64,000 nucleotides of DNA, taken from contig JAFROW010000013.1 of NCBI GenBank assembly GCA_017429505.1, positions 140,370 through 204,369 of the forward strand, given 5' to 3'. Source of the stretch: Clostridia bacterium (GTDB lineage: Bacteria > Bacillota > Clostridia > TANB77 > CAG-508). Of the stretch, positions 43,844 to 52,914 are shown piece by piece (the stretch's first letter is position 1; every line of letters starts with the position of its first letter). The position numbers and the translations under genes are program-made. The notes under the pieces were generated by a model, which was not told where the DNA came from, made no database searches, and saw only the letters and a list, made by a program, of their open reading frames with translations.

Positions 43844-44764
43844 TTATTTTGTCCAAGCTTCAATTGTAATTCTTCCAAGTCTTCCGCTTCTAAAATCATC
43901 CAAAATAATTTTTGCAGTTTTTTCGTCATCCACATCTCCACCTGAAATAATGGCTCCACGTTTTTTTCCAATTTCTTGCATAATTTCATATATATTGAAA
44001 TTCTCAGGTTGATCTTGCTCTAAAACTTTTTCTATATATTCTAATGATATTTTATATCTTTCTGCAACATTTTGTCTATAATTCTCTAAAAGAAATTTTA
44101 AAAGCTGATATGCAATTTCTGTTTGTTCTAATACATCATCTTTTATCGTTCCTGTAAAAGCTAGATTTAGCGCTGTCTTCTCATCTTCAAATTTTGGCCA
44201 TAATACTCCTGGTGTGTCTAAAAGATTTATTTTTTCATTTATACTTATCCATTGTTTTTTCTTGGTAACTCCTGGCCTATTTCCTACTTCTAATCTATTT
44301 GTTTTTACAATTCTGTTTATAAATGAAGACTTTCCAACATTCGGAATACCTAAAATCATTGCTTTTATTTTTCTTCCTGTTCTTCCTTTTTCTACAAATT
44401 TAGCTAAATCATCTTTCATAATGTCTTCAATAGCTTTTGTTACATCATTTATTCCTTTACCAAGATTACTATCTGTTAAAATACATACTTGTCCATTTTG
44501 GTTAAAATGATTCTTCCAAGCTTTGTTTTGTGCCTCATCTGCCAAGTCTGTTTTATTAAGAACTATTATTTTCTTTTTCCCTTTTGTAAGCTCTACTATA
44601 TCAGGATTTTGACTTGATAGAGGTATTCTACTATCAAGTAGTTCTACTACTATATCTATTAATTTTAAATCCTCTGTTATTTCTCTTTTGGTTTTGGCCA
44701 TATGGCCTGGATACCAGGAAAACCTTGCTGGTCGAAAGTTTTTTTCTTCTTTATTTTCTGCCAT
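43844..44764 (-). CDS. rbgA: Ribosome biogenesis GTPase YlqF/RbgA
   Basis: 306 residues from ATG 44764 (AAGGAAG eight bases upstream). The circularly permuted GTPase order is visible: NKTD (G4) before GIPNVGKSS (G1) and DTPG (G3); the N-terminus SWYPGHMAKTKRE is diagnostic for YlqF. It matures the 50S subunit. Independent gene; a terminator is not obvious. Confidence 0.96.
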   Translation of the reverse strand: MAENKEEKNFRPARFSWYPGHMAKTKREITEDLKLIDIVVELLDSRIPLSSQNPDIVELTKGKKKIIVLNKTDLADEAQNKAWKNHFNQNGQVCILTDSNLGKGINDVTKAIEDIMKDDLAKFVEKGRTGRKIKAMILGIPNVGKSSFINRIVKTNRLEVGNRPGVTKKKQWISINEKINLLDTPGVLWPKFEDEKTALNLAFTGTIKDDVLEQTEIAYQLLKFLLENYRQNVAERYKISLEYIEKVLEQDQPENFNIYEIMQEIGKKRGAIISGGDVDDEKTAKIILDDFRSGRLGRITIEAWTK

Positions 44765-44798
44765 TTTTATCACTTCCTTACTTGCTAATCATAATTAC

Positions 44799-45242
44799 TT
44801 ATTTTTTAAAATGATTATTCATTAATTTTTTTATTAATTCTTTTTTTAACTGATCATCTTCGGTATTTTCCACTAATTTAATTATTTTTTCTTCATTTTC
44901 ATGGTAAGATAAATCACTAAAATAATTCTGCTTATTTTCATTTGATTTGTTAAATATGTATAAAATTGTAGCAGATAATAAGTCTATAAAGCACCCACAA
45001 ATTGTTCCTGCAACCAATGTCTCTGTAAATTTCAATGTATAAACAATAAAACTTGCTATAATTAATAATATTCCAACCCATATCATACAAATAGCATTTT
45101 TTACTATCATTTTATTTTGTTGTATTTCCTCTTTATGATACTCTTCTGAACTTAATTTAGGAGGCTTTTGGAGTTTTACCTTATTATTTTCTTTTCCTAA
45201 TTTATTATCATCTGATATTTCAAAGTTATTTTTCTTCTCCAT
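44799..45242 (-). CDS. Small membrane protein, unknown
   Basis: 147 residues: charged N-terminus, two membrane helices (about 48-70 and 77-97), acidic C-terminal helix. No recognised family. Its start overlaps the zinc-ribbon gene by 17 bp, so the two are coupled. Confidence 0.65.
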   Translation of the reverse strand: MEKKNNFEISDDNKLGKENNKVKLQKPPKLSSEEYHKEEIQQNKMIVKNAICMIWVGILLIIASFIVYTLKFTETLVAGTICGCFIDLLSATILYIFNKSNENKQNYFSDLSYHENEEKIIKLVENTEDDQLKKELIKKLMNNHFKK

Positions 45243-45513
45243 TTTCTCCCTCGCTTTTTATTTCATTTTCAATATCATCTAAGCATCCTAATATAAGTCC
45301 ATTTATAAAAACTGTATTTCCACAATTTCTACATGATACTGGTATTAATGGTTGAAATCTTCCTCCTAATTTCATTTCTTTTTTTTCTCCAATTTCTATA
45401 GGTGTAACAATGGAAGTATCAACAGTCCATTCAGAAGATTGGCAGTATGGACAATTAACACCTTTCCATTTTTCATTTAATTTTTTAATTAAATTTTCAC
45501 TATTAATTTTCAT
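45226..45513 (-). CDS. Zinc-ribbon protein, unknown
   Basis: 95 residues with two CxxC pairs (NCPYCQSS, SCRNCGNT) forming a zinc ribbon between residues 20 and 65; the C-terminus is acidic. Related small proteins in Firmicutes are annotated only as zinc ribbons. Coupled to the membrane protein downstream; a membrane-tethered complex is a possibility. Start follows AGGGAGG. Confidence 0.7.
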   Translation of the reverse strand: MKINSENLIKKLNEKWKGVNCPYCQSSEWTVDTSIVTPIEIGEKKEMKLGGRFQPLIPVSCRNCGNTVFINGLILGCLDDIENEIKSEGENGEEK

Positions 45514-45591
45514 ATATCCTCCCTAAATCTTTACTTTTATTAATTTGTATATACCTCAAAATTAAGTTTTACTACTTATATTGTATTCACA

Positions 45592-46335
45592 TTATCTATT
45601 TAATATAGAATAACCTCCATCCGGTGTAATTATAGAACCTGTAAATATTTTAGATGTTGCTAACATTAAATATACTTCTGCAATTTCATTTGGCATTATA
45701 AACTTTTTAATTGGTATATTCTTTAGCCAGTTTTCCTTCATTTCATCTGTAACAGAGTCCATATATCTTGTATGTACAAATCCTGGAGCTATTGCATTTA
45801 CATATATCTTAGGTGCTAACTGCATTGCTAAATTCTTTGTAAAACTATTTAATGCAGCTTTACCTGCACAGTATCCCATTAGTCCTGGTCTTCCAGAATA
45901 ATCTGTTCCTCTTATTGATGATGTATTAATTATCCATCCTTCATTTTTCATTAATTCTACAGCATATTTTGAACATAGTACTGCTGAAATGAAATTAGTT
46001 TCTATATCGGCTTGTATATTTTCTTGATTAATATCTTCAAATTTTGTATTGGTCGATTTACCAGCATTATTAACTAAAATATCAAGTTTTCCATATTCTT
46101 CTTTTATTTTCTCAAATAAATTTTTAACCTCATTTTCTTTAGTTAAATCTGCTTGTATATACATTGAATTTGTTCCCATGTCTCTTAAACTTTTAGCTAC
46201 TTCTTCTCCTTCTGTTACAGTAGTACTTGAACAAATTATAACATTTGCTCCTTCTTTTGCATAAAGTTCTGCTACAGCTTTTCCTATCCCTGTAGATCCA
46301 CCTGTTACTAATGCAACTTTACCTTCTAATTTCAT
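45592..46335 (-). CDS. Short-chain dehydrogenase/reductase (FabG-like)
   Basis: 247 residues from ATG 46335, preceded by AAGGAGG; the frame is open further but that part overlaps the upstream gene. TGGSTGIG is the NAD(P) loop, NNAGKST follows, and the active-site YxxxK is in GYCAGKAAL. The C-terminus GGYSILNR closes a typical classical SDR. The serine is in INTSSI. Substrate unknown; next to a SnoaL-like gene it may act in a small redox or isomerase pathway. Confidence 0.9.
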   Translation of the reverse strand: MKLEGKVALVTGGSTGIGKAVAELYAKEGANVIICSSTTVTEGEEVAKSLRDMGTNSMYIQADLTKENEVKNLFEKIKEEYGKLDILVNNAGKSTNTKFEDINQENIQADIETNFISAVLCSKYAVELMKNEGWIINTSSIRGTDYSGRPGLMGYCAGKAALNSFTKNLAMQLAPKIYVNAIAPGFVHTRYMDSVTDEMKENWLKNIPIKKFIMPNEIAEVYLMLATSKIFTGSIITPDGGYSILNR

Positions 46336-46345
46336 ATTTTCCTCC

Positions 46346-46708
46346 TTATCTTGTAAATCTCCATTGTTTAAAATAATTACATTTTCCTTCTTCATTTAGA
46401 GATACTTGAAAAATGCCATCTATTTCTTGTTTTGTATTTGTTTTAGTCATAGTTCTTGTCATTTGCCAATTTATAATGCAAGTATCTTCATTATAAGCAA
46501 TTATATCATAATTATAATCTATATCTTTTTGATTATCCATAACAACATTCCATAAATTTGTTACTTCCTCAAAATTGGAACATGGTTTATCGATTGGATT
46601 CTCGTAATATTCTACATCATTGCTTAGAGTTTTTAATGTTCTTTTCCAATCTAATTCTTTCCATGAATCCATAAATTCTTTAACCCATTTATCATATTTT
46701 TCTTTCAT
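46346..46708 (-). CDS. SnoaL/NTF2-like protein
   Basis: 120 residues with the short NTF2-like cone pattern: MDSWKELDWKRTLKTLSNDV at the start and CIINWQMTRTMTKTNTKQ later. Such proteins are isomerases, hydrolases or ligand binders. The SDR gene starts 11 bp after its stop, so they are one operon. Confidence 0.75.
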   Translation of the reverse strand: MKEKYDKWVKEFMDSWKELDWKRTLKTLSNDVEYYENPIDKPCSNFEEVTNLWNVVMDNQKDIDYNYDIIAYNEDTCIINWQMTRTMTKTNTKQEIDGIFQVSLNEEGKCNYFKQWRFTR

Positions 46709-46787
46709 AATCTAATCACTCCAATTCTAAATTATTTATATTTTTTATTATAGTTTAAGCTATGTAATTACAAATACGAAAAAATCT

Positions 46788-46874
46788 CTAATCAAAAAAG
46801 TGAGTATTTTCAATGCTTATATGGAACTTTCTATAAATTGTTTTATCGCAGTTGATACTTGTTTTTTCGCTCAA
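46788..46874 (-). pseudogene. Truncated paralogue of the small ORF at 48.8 kb
   Basis: A TTG (46874) after AAAGGAGGAGAAGAGA opens 28 codons: EKTSINCDKTIYRKFHISIE. This aligns with KTNINWDSGAYRKLSVTVDI of the 47-residue ORF at 48833-48976. It stops early at TAG (46788), so it is a relict or a very short peptide. Confidence 0.4.
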
Positions 46875-46950
46875 TCTCTTCTCCTCCTTTACTTTCACTT
46901 GCCGTGTGGCTTATATGCTATATATCTTTTTTGGCTAAATTCGTTATTTT

Positions 46951-47226
46951 TTATTCATATAAACTTTTAATAACTTTAGTAATACAATCTTCCGCACTTT
47001 TTTCATTATCACTAAATTCAATTTTTACTAATCTTCCATTAATTTTAAATATATAAGGATTTTTTGCATTTGATATAAATTCTAAAACCCTTTCATTTGG
47101 CTTTTTCCTTCTATCTATTTTTATATCTTCTAAATTATCTACATCATTTGGATTAACTTCTTTAATAGATATATCTTTGCATCTTTTTAATTTTTCTTCT
47201 AATTCAGTTATATTATATTTTTTCAT
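46951..47226 (-). CDS. DUF6870 family protein
   Basis: About 91 residues starting MKKYNITELEEKLKRCKD, then RRKKPNERVLEFISNAKNPY and FKINGRLVKIEF; I match this to DUF6870, a family common on clostridial mobile elements. Function unknown. The start is weakly defined (ATG 47226 or TTG 47235). Confidence 0.7.
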   Translation of the reverse strand: MKKYNITELEEKLKRCKDISIKEVNPNDVDNLEDIKIDRRKKPNERVLEFISNAKNPYIFKINGRLVKIEFSDNEKSAEDCITKVIKSLYE

Positions 47227-47267
47227 ATTTATCAAGCTTATCTTTTTTTCTTAATTCAATAATTTCT

Positions 47268-47723
47268 TCATTTTTTACAATCAATATAATATAGTTTTTC
47301 TCCATTATTTAGTTCACACAAATATTTAGCTCCAAATTTTTCATAATAATTTTCTAAATCTGTTTTCAAGTATAATCTATCATATCCTAATTCTTTAGCT
47401 TCTTTTAGAATTGCATTATTTAACATCTTAGAATATCCATTACCCCTATATTCTTTTTTTACATACATAGATGCATACCATGGAGTTAGTTTTCTATCTT
47501 GTTCATCTTCATATTTGAACAATGCGATAAAACCCAATAAATGGTTTTTTTCAACTAATCCTAAAATGCTTATAAATTTATCTCCATTTAATACTTTTTC
47601 TTCTTTCATAGCAAGATATCGTTCCATCTCATCATCATTAATATGCTCTCCCCATTCTAAATTGCATAGAGTAAAGTATTCCTTCAAATATTCTGTTTTA
47701 TTCTTTATATTTATTATTTGCAT
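47268..47723 (-). CDS. GNAT acetyltransferase
   Basis: 151 residues; the acetyl-CoA motif is MYVKKEYRGNGYSKMLNN, followed by GYDRLYLKTDLENYYEKFG. The substrate is unknown. It stands between DUF6870 and the DUF1016 gene, in an accessory gene patch; a terminator is not visible. Confidence 0.82.
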   Translation of the reverse strand: MQIINIKNKTEYLKEYFTLCNLEWGEHINDDEMERYLAMKEEKVLNGDKFISILGLVEKNHLLGFIALFKYEDEQDRKLTPWYASMYVKKEYRGNGYSKMLNNAILKEAKELGYDRLYLKTDLENYYEKFGAKYLCELNNGEKLYYIDCKK

Positions 47724-47781
47724 TTTATTAATTTCTCCTTTTATTTAATTCTCAATCATATCCATCATTTTCATGTGATAA

Positions 47782-48840
47782 TCATTCTTTTTCATTTTCT
47801 TGAGCTAATTCATAAAGTTCTTTTTCATCTTTTATTATCTTTATTAATTCTTCTTTTGATGGCATATATGTTAAATATTTAGATGCATATACATTTTTAA
47901 CACTATCACCTAATGTCATCTCAACTACTGCATCATCTTTATCCGCACATAATAATATTCCTATTGGTTCATTCTCTCCTTCTATCATTTGCGTCTTTTT
48001 ATAGTAATTTACATACATTTGCATTTGTCCAATGTCTTGATGTGTTAGTTTTCCTATTTTTAAATCTATTATTACAAAGCATTTAGCCAGTCTGTTATAA
48101 AATACCAAGTCAGGATAATAGTATTCAGAGCCTATTTTTATTCTTTGTTGATTTGCAACAAACGAAAAACCTCTTCCAAGTTCAAGTAAAAACTCAGTTA
48201 AGTGTGAAAGCAATGCTTTTTCTAAATCAGTTTCTAAATAATTTTTATTTTCTTTTAATCCTGCAAACTCAAATATATATGGATTTTTTAATAACTCTTC
48301 TGGTTGTTTCTCTATTAATCCTTTTTTGGATTCTTCAATTATTTTATCTTTATCAGGAGATATCAAGAATCTATCATACAATTTAGTATTTATTTGTCTG
48401 CCTAGTTCTCTATATCCCCAATTAGATTTAATCGCTTCTTGTTCATAGAACTCTCTTTCTTCTTTTCTATTTACTCTAATTAGTTCTTGAAAATGAGACC
48501 AACTCAATTCGGTCGGCACTGCCGACCATATTGGATATAATTCAAAAAATTTACGCATTCTTCTTATACTAACTGGCGAAAATCCACTTCCAAATTCATT
48601 TGTTAATTTTGCAGATAAAGCGTCTATTATCTTTTTTCCATAGCTTGCTTTTGTACTATTTTCAGATAATTCATATGTTATTTTACCAACATACCAATAT
48701 ACTTCTGTCATGGTAGTATCTATGTGCTTTAACATTTTAGAACGTGCTGTTAATATTTTTTCTTTTATATCCTTATATATGATTTCAATATCTACTGTTT
48801 TGTTATTGTCATTATTAATGATTAAATCTTTATCATCCAT
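47782..48840 (-). CDS. DUF1016 (YhcG-type) PDDEXK nuclease-domain protein
   Basis: 352 residues. The N-terminal DUF1016 part has YWYVGKITYEL and the LSWSHFQELIRV signature; the C-terminal nuclease-like domain has YYPDLVFYN and FVIIDLKIGKL, giving the D...(D/E)xK pattern. The family is often linked to defence islands and to restriction systems. The start overlaps a 47-residue ORF by 8 bp (see below). GG(T/C)CGGCACTGCCGACC within the gene is a local inverted repeat. Confidence 0.88.
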   Translation of the reverse strand: MDDKDLIINNDNNKTVDIEIIYKDIKEKILTARSKMLKHIDTTMTEVYWYVGKITYELSENSTKASYGKKIIDALSAKLTNEFGSGFSPVSIRRMRKFFELYPIWSAVPTELSWSHFQELIRVNRKEEREFYEQEAIKSNWGYRELGRQINTKLYDRFLISPDKDKIIEESKKGLIEKQPEELLKNPYIFEFAGLKENKNYLETDLEKALLSHLTEFLLELGRGFSFVANQQRIKIGSEYYYPDLVFYNRLAKCFVIIDLKIGKLTHQDIGQMQMYVNYYKKTQMIEGENEPIGILLCADKDDAVVEMTLGDSVKNVYASKYLTYMPSKEELIKIIKDEKELYELAQENEKE

Positions 48841-48976
48841 CTATAATGTATTCTCCTTTCCATTTTTTATTAAATATGCAAGATGTATTTTTTTGAAAGT
48901 CACTTATATCAACAGTTACAGAAAGTTTTCTATATGCCCCACTATCCCAGTTTATATTAGTTTTATTTTCATTCAT
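48833..48976 (-). CDS. 47-residue ORF coupled to the DUF1016 gene
   Basis: ATG 48976 after TAGGAGG; protein begins MNENKTNINWDSGAYRKLSV and ends KWKGEYIIDG. The stop overlaps the DUF1016 start (ATGGATGA), a translational coupling. A related but truncated copy lies at 46.8 kb. No family recognised. A small partner, inhibitor or target-specific adapter of the nuclease is possible. Confidence 0.6.
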   Translation of the reverse strand: MNENKTNINWDSGAYRKLSVTVDISDFQKNTSCIFNKKWKGEYIIDG

Positions 48977-48988
48977 GAATATTACCTC

Positions 48989-49250
48989 CTATATTTCTTC
49001 AAGCATTGTATGATCGTTAAATGCATAATGCTTATTGCATAATCTTTTAATGCTATCTCTATGAGTAACTATTATATAAGTTTTATCTTTTAAATACTTA
49101 TCAATCATGTTTACTATTCTTCCTTCTGATTCCTTATCTAAATTAGATGTCGGTTCATCAAAGAAGTAAACATCTTTATTTATTAAAATTACTCTTATAA
49201 TGTTTAACCTTTTTCTTTAACCAGCAGATAATTTAACTCCTTTTATATTT
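48989..49250 (-). pseudogene. Remnant of an ABC transporter ATPase
   Basis: The minus frame ending at 48989 reads VYFFDEPTSNLDKESEG and YIIVTHRDSIKRL, Walker B, D-loop and H-loop of an exporter-type ABC ATPase, but the signature LSGGQ is broken (LSAG followed by a stop). Only the last 85 codons or so remain, without start or Walker A. Confidence 0.75.
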
Positions 49251-49272
49251 TTTCTTATATATATACCACAAA

Positions 49273-49300
49273 AGCAAGTAATTATCAATAAGTACTTGCC
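49273..49300. repeat. 28-bp palindromic repeat, copy 2
   Basis: AGCAAGTAATTATCAATAA with GTACTTGC. Same unit as at 40701 and 49870, with one change in the arm. Terminator position for the gene at 49340. Confidence 0.85.
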
Positions 49301-49339
49301 ATTTTATTTAGCTTTCTCTATAACTAATATTATATATTT

Positions 49340-49750
49340 TTAAAGTCCTATTATCTCCTTCAAATTATCCGTAATCTCTCTAATATCTTTATAAGGAATT
49401 AATTTAATTCTTTTATTTCCTCTTATCATTGTAGAGACTTTTTCAATATAATTACAATCATATATTGCTATTATCTTTTTGCCTATTTTATCTGCAAATC
49501 CTAATTCGTAACCTACTCCTAATGATGGAATTGAAACTTCTGCAAAAATTAGGTCTGCATCATATAGTTTTTTTTCTAAATCACAAAATATATCATCATC
49601 TTTTTGATATGCTTCATTTGCTATTGTATTTTCATCTGCAACTTGTTTGTTCATTACTTGTCCATATTTTTCTAATTCTTTAATTAATATTTTGTAAGTT
49701 TCTATTTTTTGTGTTCCTCCATATATTGAACCTGATATATATATTTTCAT
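49340..49750 (-). CDS. Nucleoside 2-deoxyribosyltransferase-like protein
   Basis: 136 residues; MKIYISGSIYGG at the start and ADLIFAEVSIPSLGVGYELGFA in the middle match the small nucleoside deoxyribosyltransferase/DUF4406 group (the Glu of GYELG is the usual nucleophile). They exchange or cleave bases of nucleosides; the 122-residue gene at 60.4 kb has the same fold. Substrate unknown. Confidence 0.75.
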   Translation of the reverse strand: MKIYISGSIYGGTQKIETYKILIKELEKYGQVMNKQVADENTIANEAYQKDDDIFCDLEKKLYDADLIFAEVSIPSLGVGYELGFADKIGKKIIAIYDCNYIEKVSTMIRGNKRIKLIPYKDIREITDNLKEIIGL

Positions 49751-49869
49751 AATTCCAAAAAATTCCTTTCCAAGGTCATAAAACTAATTAAAATAATACT
49801 TTTATAAACTTGCCTTTCATAAATATAATTTTTAATTTTTTCATACTATATTTTTTATAATATCACAAA

Positions 49870-49897
49870 AGCAAGTAATTATCAATAATTACTTGCT
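49870..49897. repeat. 28-bp palindromic repeat, copy 3
   Basis: Identical to copy 1 over all 28 bases, preceded by TATCACAAA as in copy 2. Confidence 0.85.
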
Positions 49898-49987
49898 TAA
49901 CTTGTGCATTCATCAATTATTGTATTTGTTTCAGGATTATTAGTATCAATAATTACGTTTATATTTTTGGCATAACTCTTGTATTAT

Positions 49988-50470
49988 TTACAATGTCCTA
50001 TATTGGTTTTTATCTGCTCTTTCATCCATTTTCCTATCATATTTTTCATTATTAAAATACCAATCTGTTTTATTATCTGAAAAATGTTTTGTGTTTATTC
50101 TTTGTACTGCAATGTCAATTACAATACATAATGCAAGTACAATTCCTAATGCTCCAACTACAGAATTCTGAAGTACCATCATGTCTATTCCACCTTCACT
50201 TCCTAAAGCTGGAAATAAATTTTGAACTATATATCCTCCAAAATATAAGCAATTAGCTACAAGATATAATACTGCACCCAAAATCACTCTTTTTACAATT
50301 AAAATAAAACATACCAAAGTAAAAAATAATAATGCTATTTCTAGAGTATTGTCAAATACTATAAAACCTCCAAAGTCTCCTCCAAATTGTGAAGAAAGTG
50401 TAACAGCAATCCTAAACATCCAAAACATTCCCATAAAAAACAATAATAACCAACTTGCTACATTTTTCAT
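49988..50470 (-). CDS. Four-helix membrane protein, unknown
   Basis: 160 residues, four predicted membrane helices (about 5-20, 38-60, 63-90, 105-125) and a charged C-terminus. No family recognised. It is followed by a short relict reading frame (about 49.90-49.98 kb) and the palindrome. Start after GGAGAGCTTGACAA. Confidence 0.65.
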   Translation of the reverse strand: MKNVASWLLLFFMGMFWMFRIAVTLSSQFGGDFGGFIVFDNTLEIALLFFTLVCFILIVKRVILGAVLYLVANCLYFGGYIVQNLFPALGSEGGIDMMVLQNSVVGALGIVLALCIVIDIAVQRINTKHFSDNKTDWYFNNEKYDRKMDERADKNQYRTL

Positions 50471-50584
50471 TTGTCAAGCTCTCCTCCATTTCATATTTAA
50501 CTTATACACATTTAATTGAATATATTAGTATTTTGAGAATAATCTTATTTAACTAAATAACTTAGAAATTATTGTTAATCAATA

Positions 50585-50893
50585 TTAGTCCTCATCAGCA
50601 AAATTAAAATCATCTTTAAATTTTTCTTTAAAAATATTAAATACTTTCATTAAAACTTCTTCATCATCAACACTAACATAAGATTCTTCGTCTGAATCTT
50701 CATCTGTATCTTCTAATTTTAAGATTACTACTTCACCCTCTTCTTCATCTTCATCTTCAACCATTGGAAGTAATACAACATATTGTTCATCATCTAGATC
50801 TACTAAATCTAAAAATTCAAATTTTACTTCTTCTCCATTTTCATTATTTAGTACAATTATGTTATCTAATTCCTCCATATTTTCTTCATCCAT
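50585..50893 (-). CDS. DUF1292 (YrzB-like) acidic protein
   Basis: 102 residues, strongly acidic. IIVLNNENGEEVKFEFLDLV and YVVLLPMVEDEDEEEGE match DUF1292, usually encoded after ireB-ruvX in Firmicutes, as here. Function unknown. Start after GAAAGGAG. Confidence 0.88.
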   Translation of the reverse strand: MDEENMEELDNIIVLNNENGEEVKFEFLDLVDLDDEQYVVLLPMVEDEDEEEGEVVILKLEDTDEDSDEESYVSVDDEEVLMKVFNIFKEKFKDDFNFADED

Positions 50894-51066
50894 TTTTTAT
50901 TTCTCCTTTCATTTTTTAGGTTATTCTTTATATAATTAAGTTTTAATTTTTGAATATATAAATTTTTAGTGTTAAATTTAAGTTATCTAAGATTATTCAA
51001 AAATACATATATATTCAATTAAACTTAATTTATAACCATATATTTTATATTTTTAAAATTTAATAA

Positions 51067-51484
51067 CTATTTATTTTTATTCACATAAGTTTCTAAAATA
51101 TACACCGCAGATATAGTATCTACTATATTTTTCTTTTTATGCTTATTTATATCTAAAAAATTCATTGTTTTATGTGCTGCAACAGTTGTAAGTCTTTCAT
51201 CTATCCAATCAATTTTTAGTTTATTGTATTTACATTTTAGTTTATGTATAAATTTTTCTGTTTTTTCGGCTCTTTGAGCTTTGTCACCATTAAGTAAAAA
51301 CGGCATTCCTACAACTATAGTATCTATTTCATATAACCCGTAAATATTCATCAATTTTTTTTAAAATAATTTTGTCATTTCCATTATAATGCAAAGTTTC
51401 AAGAGCCTGTGCAGTTATATTTAGTGAATCTGTTATAGCAAATCCACATCTACTATCTCCATAATCAATTCCTAAAATTCTCAT
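51067..51484 (-). pseudogene. ruvX: Holliday-junction resolvase-like RuvX/YqgF with a frameshift
   Basis: The N-terminal frame (ATG 51484) reads [19 protein letters not shown], a good RuvX start, and stops at about codon 45 after IDEYLRVI. The rest is in another frame: YEIDTIVVGMPFLLNGDKAQ through DERLTTVAA. Dropping one G of the CGGG at this point restores one protein. RuvX processes rRNA or junctions and is often essential, so a sequencing error or tolerated +1 slippage should be considered before real decay. It overlaps ireB by one base. Confidence 0.8.
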
Positions 51485-51744
51485 TACTCATCTATTCCTA
51501 TATATGATTTAACAAGTTTTTCTAATAATTCATCTCTTTCTATTGCTCTAATTTTATTTCTTGCATCATTATGGCTTGTAATATATGTAGGGTCTCCTGA
51601 TAAAATATATCCTACTAATTGATTTATTGGATTATATCCTTTTTGTAATAATGCCTCATATACTTCTTTTAATATTTTTTTGCTATCAACATCTTGCTCT
51701 CTTTCAAATTTAAAATTCATTGTTTTATCAAAATCCATCTTCAT
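51484..51744 (-). CDS. ireB: IreB family regulatory phosphoprotein
   Basis: 86 residues; [40 protein letters not shown] and [20 protein letters not shown] are near-diagnostic for IreB. In enterococci it is phosphorylated by the PASTA kinase IreK and restrains cephalosporin resistance. It lies between the GGDEF-like gene and ruvX; the conserved order ireB-ruvX-DUF1292 holds. Confidence 0.95.
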   Translation of the reverse strand: MKMDFDKTMNFKFEREQDVDSKKILKEVYEALLQKGYNPINQLVGYILSGDPTYITSHNDARNKIRAIERDELLEKLVKSYIGIDE

Positions 51745-51764
51745 AATTCCTTTCTATATGTTTT

Positions 51765-52913
51765 TTATATACTATTTATTTCATTTATATTATGGCTTTC
51801 ATCATCTAAATATGTCTCTAAACTCTTTAAAACAGTTTCAATTCCTGTTCCTTTGTAATATGTCGATACAACAAAGCTTAGATTAGGAGAAACAGAGATA
51901 TTTTGTTTCTTTTTTTTCTTTCTATTACGTACAGGTGCTTCTAATTCTTGTACTGTAAAATTTTTTTCCTCTAACTTAATATCTAATCTTTCAACAGATT
52001 CTTTTAATTCATTTATAAAATTAGAAGCACTATTAGCATCTACCCCGCAAAATACTATAACAAACTTTGGTCCCATATATCTAACAAAAATATAGCTATC
52101 TGATATACTTCTTTTTATAAATTCACTTATCTTTGTTATTGTTTTATTGCCAAGTTCTCTTGATATATTATTAATTTCAACTATATTAGCAATTTTAAAC
52201 ATACAAATAGCAGATGATACATATTGGTCTATTATTTTTTTGCCATTTCCATATAAATATTCTGCAGAATTTAATCCTGAAAATAAATCTTTTCTTACTA
52301 AACTTTCTAATGTCTTTTGATAATTTACTGATTTCATAGCTGATATCATATTTTCTTTTGCAGTTTCAAATACTGTTATATCTATATTATCAAAATCATG
52401 TGGAGTTCCACTTTCAATTAACCAGTATCCTATATATATATTGTCTATATATAGAGGAAAAAACACAGCTGATTTAGCTCTTCCAAATTCAGATTTTTGA
52501 TATGGTAATCTTTCTCTCTCATTATTTACAGTTATATATTTTGGATTTGTTGTTTCTATACTATCTTTAAAAATATCAAGTTCATGCAAACTTGAAAGTG
52601 TATCCCAATGTTTTTGGTCTACATTAGTTGCTCTAATAACATAATTTGCTCCATCAAATAATACAATAGTTGAATACTTTACTTCATATTTATCAATTAT
52701 AACATTATTTATTTCTTTAATTTTGTTATTTACAGGAATATCACTTCCTGCAATATTTATAAAATCTTGTATAATGTTTAAATTTATAACTTTTTGATGA
52801 AGAGATTGAAAATCATGTATTTTTGTGTGTATTGACATATTATATATTGTTAATACTGCTATAATAAAAACTAAGATTATTATTATTGCTATTGTCAATT
52901 TTATTACCTCCAT
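51765..52913 (-). CDS. Membrane GAF-degenerate GGDEF protein
   Basis: 382 residues: a membrane helix (5-25), a GAF-like domain (about 45-190, with STIVLFDGANYVIRATN), and a degenerate GGDEF domain (195-330) in which the signature is RYMGPKFVI rather than RxGGDEFxxI. It cannot make c-di-GMP with this motif and more likely binds a nucleotide or protein. The start overlaps the TadZ-like gene by less than 2 bp. Second of the cluster. Confidence 0.75.
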   Translation of the reverse strand: MEVIKLTIAIIIILVFIIAVLTIYNMSIHTKIHDFQSLHQKVINLNIIQDFINIAGSDIPVNNKIKEINNVIIDKYEVKYSTIVLFDGANYVIRATNVDQKHWDTLSSLHELDIFKDSIETTNPKYITVNNERERLPYQKSEFGRAKSAVFFPLYIDNIYIGYWLIESGTPHDFDNIDITVFETAKENMISAMKSVNYQKTLESLVRKDLFSGLNSAEYLYGNGKKIIDQYVSSAICMFKIANIVEINNISRELGNKTITKISEFIKRSISDSYIFVRYMGPKFVIVFCGVDANSASNFINELKESVERLDIKLEEKNFTVQELEAPVRNRKKKKKQNISVSPNLSFVVSTYYKGTGIETVLKSLETYLDDESHNINEINSI

Positions 52914-52914
52914 T

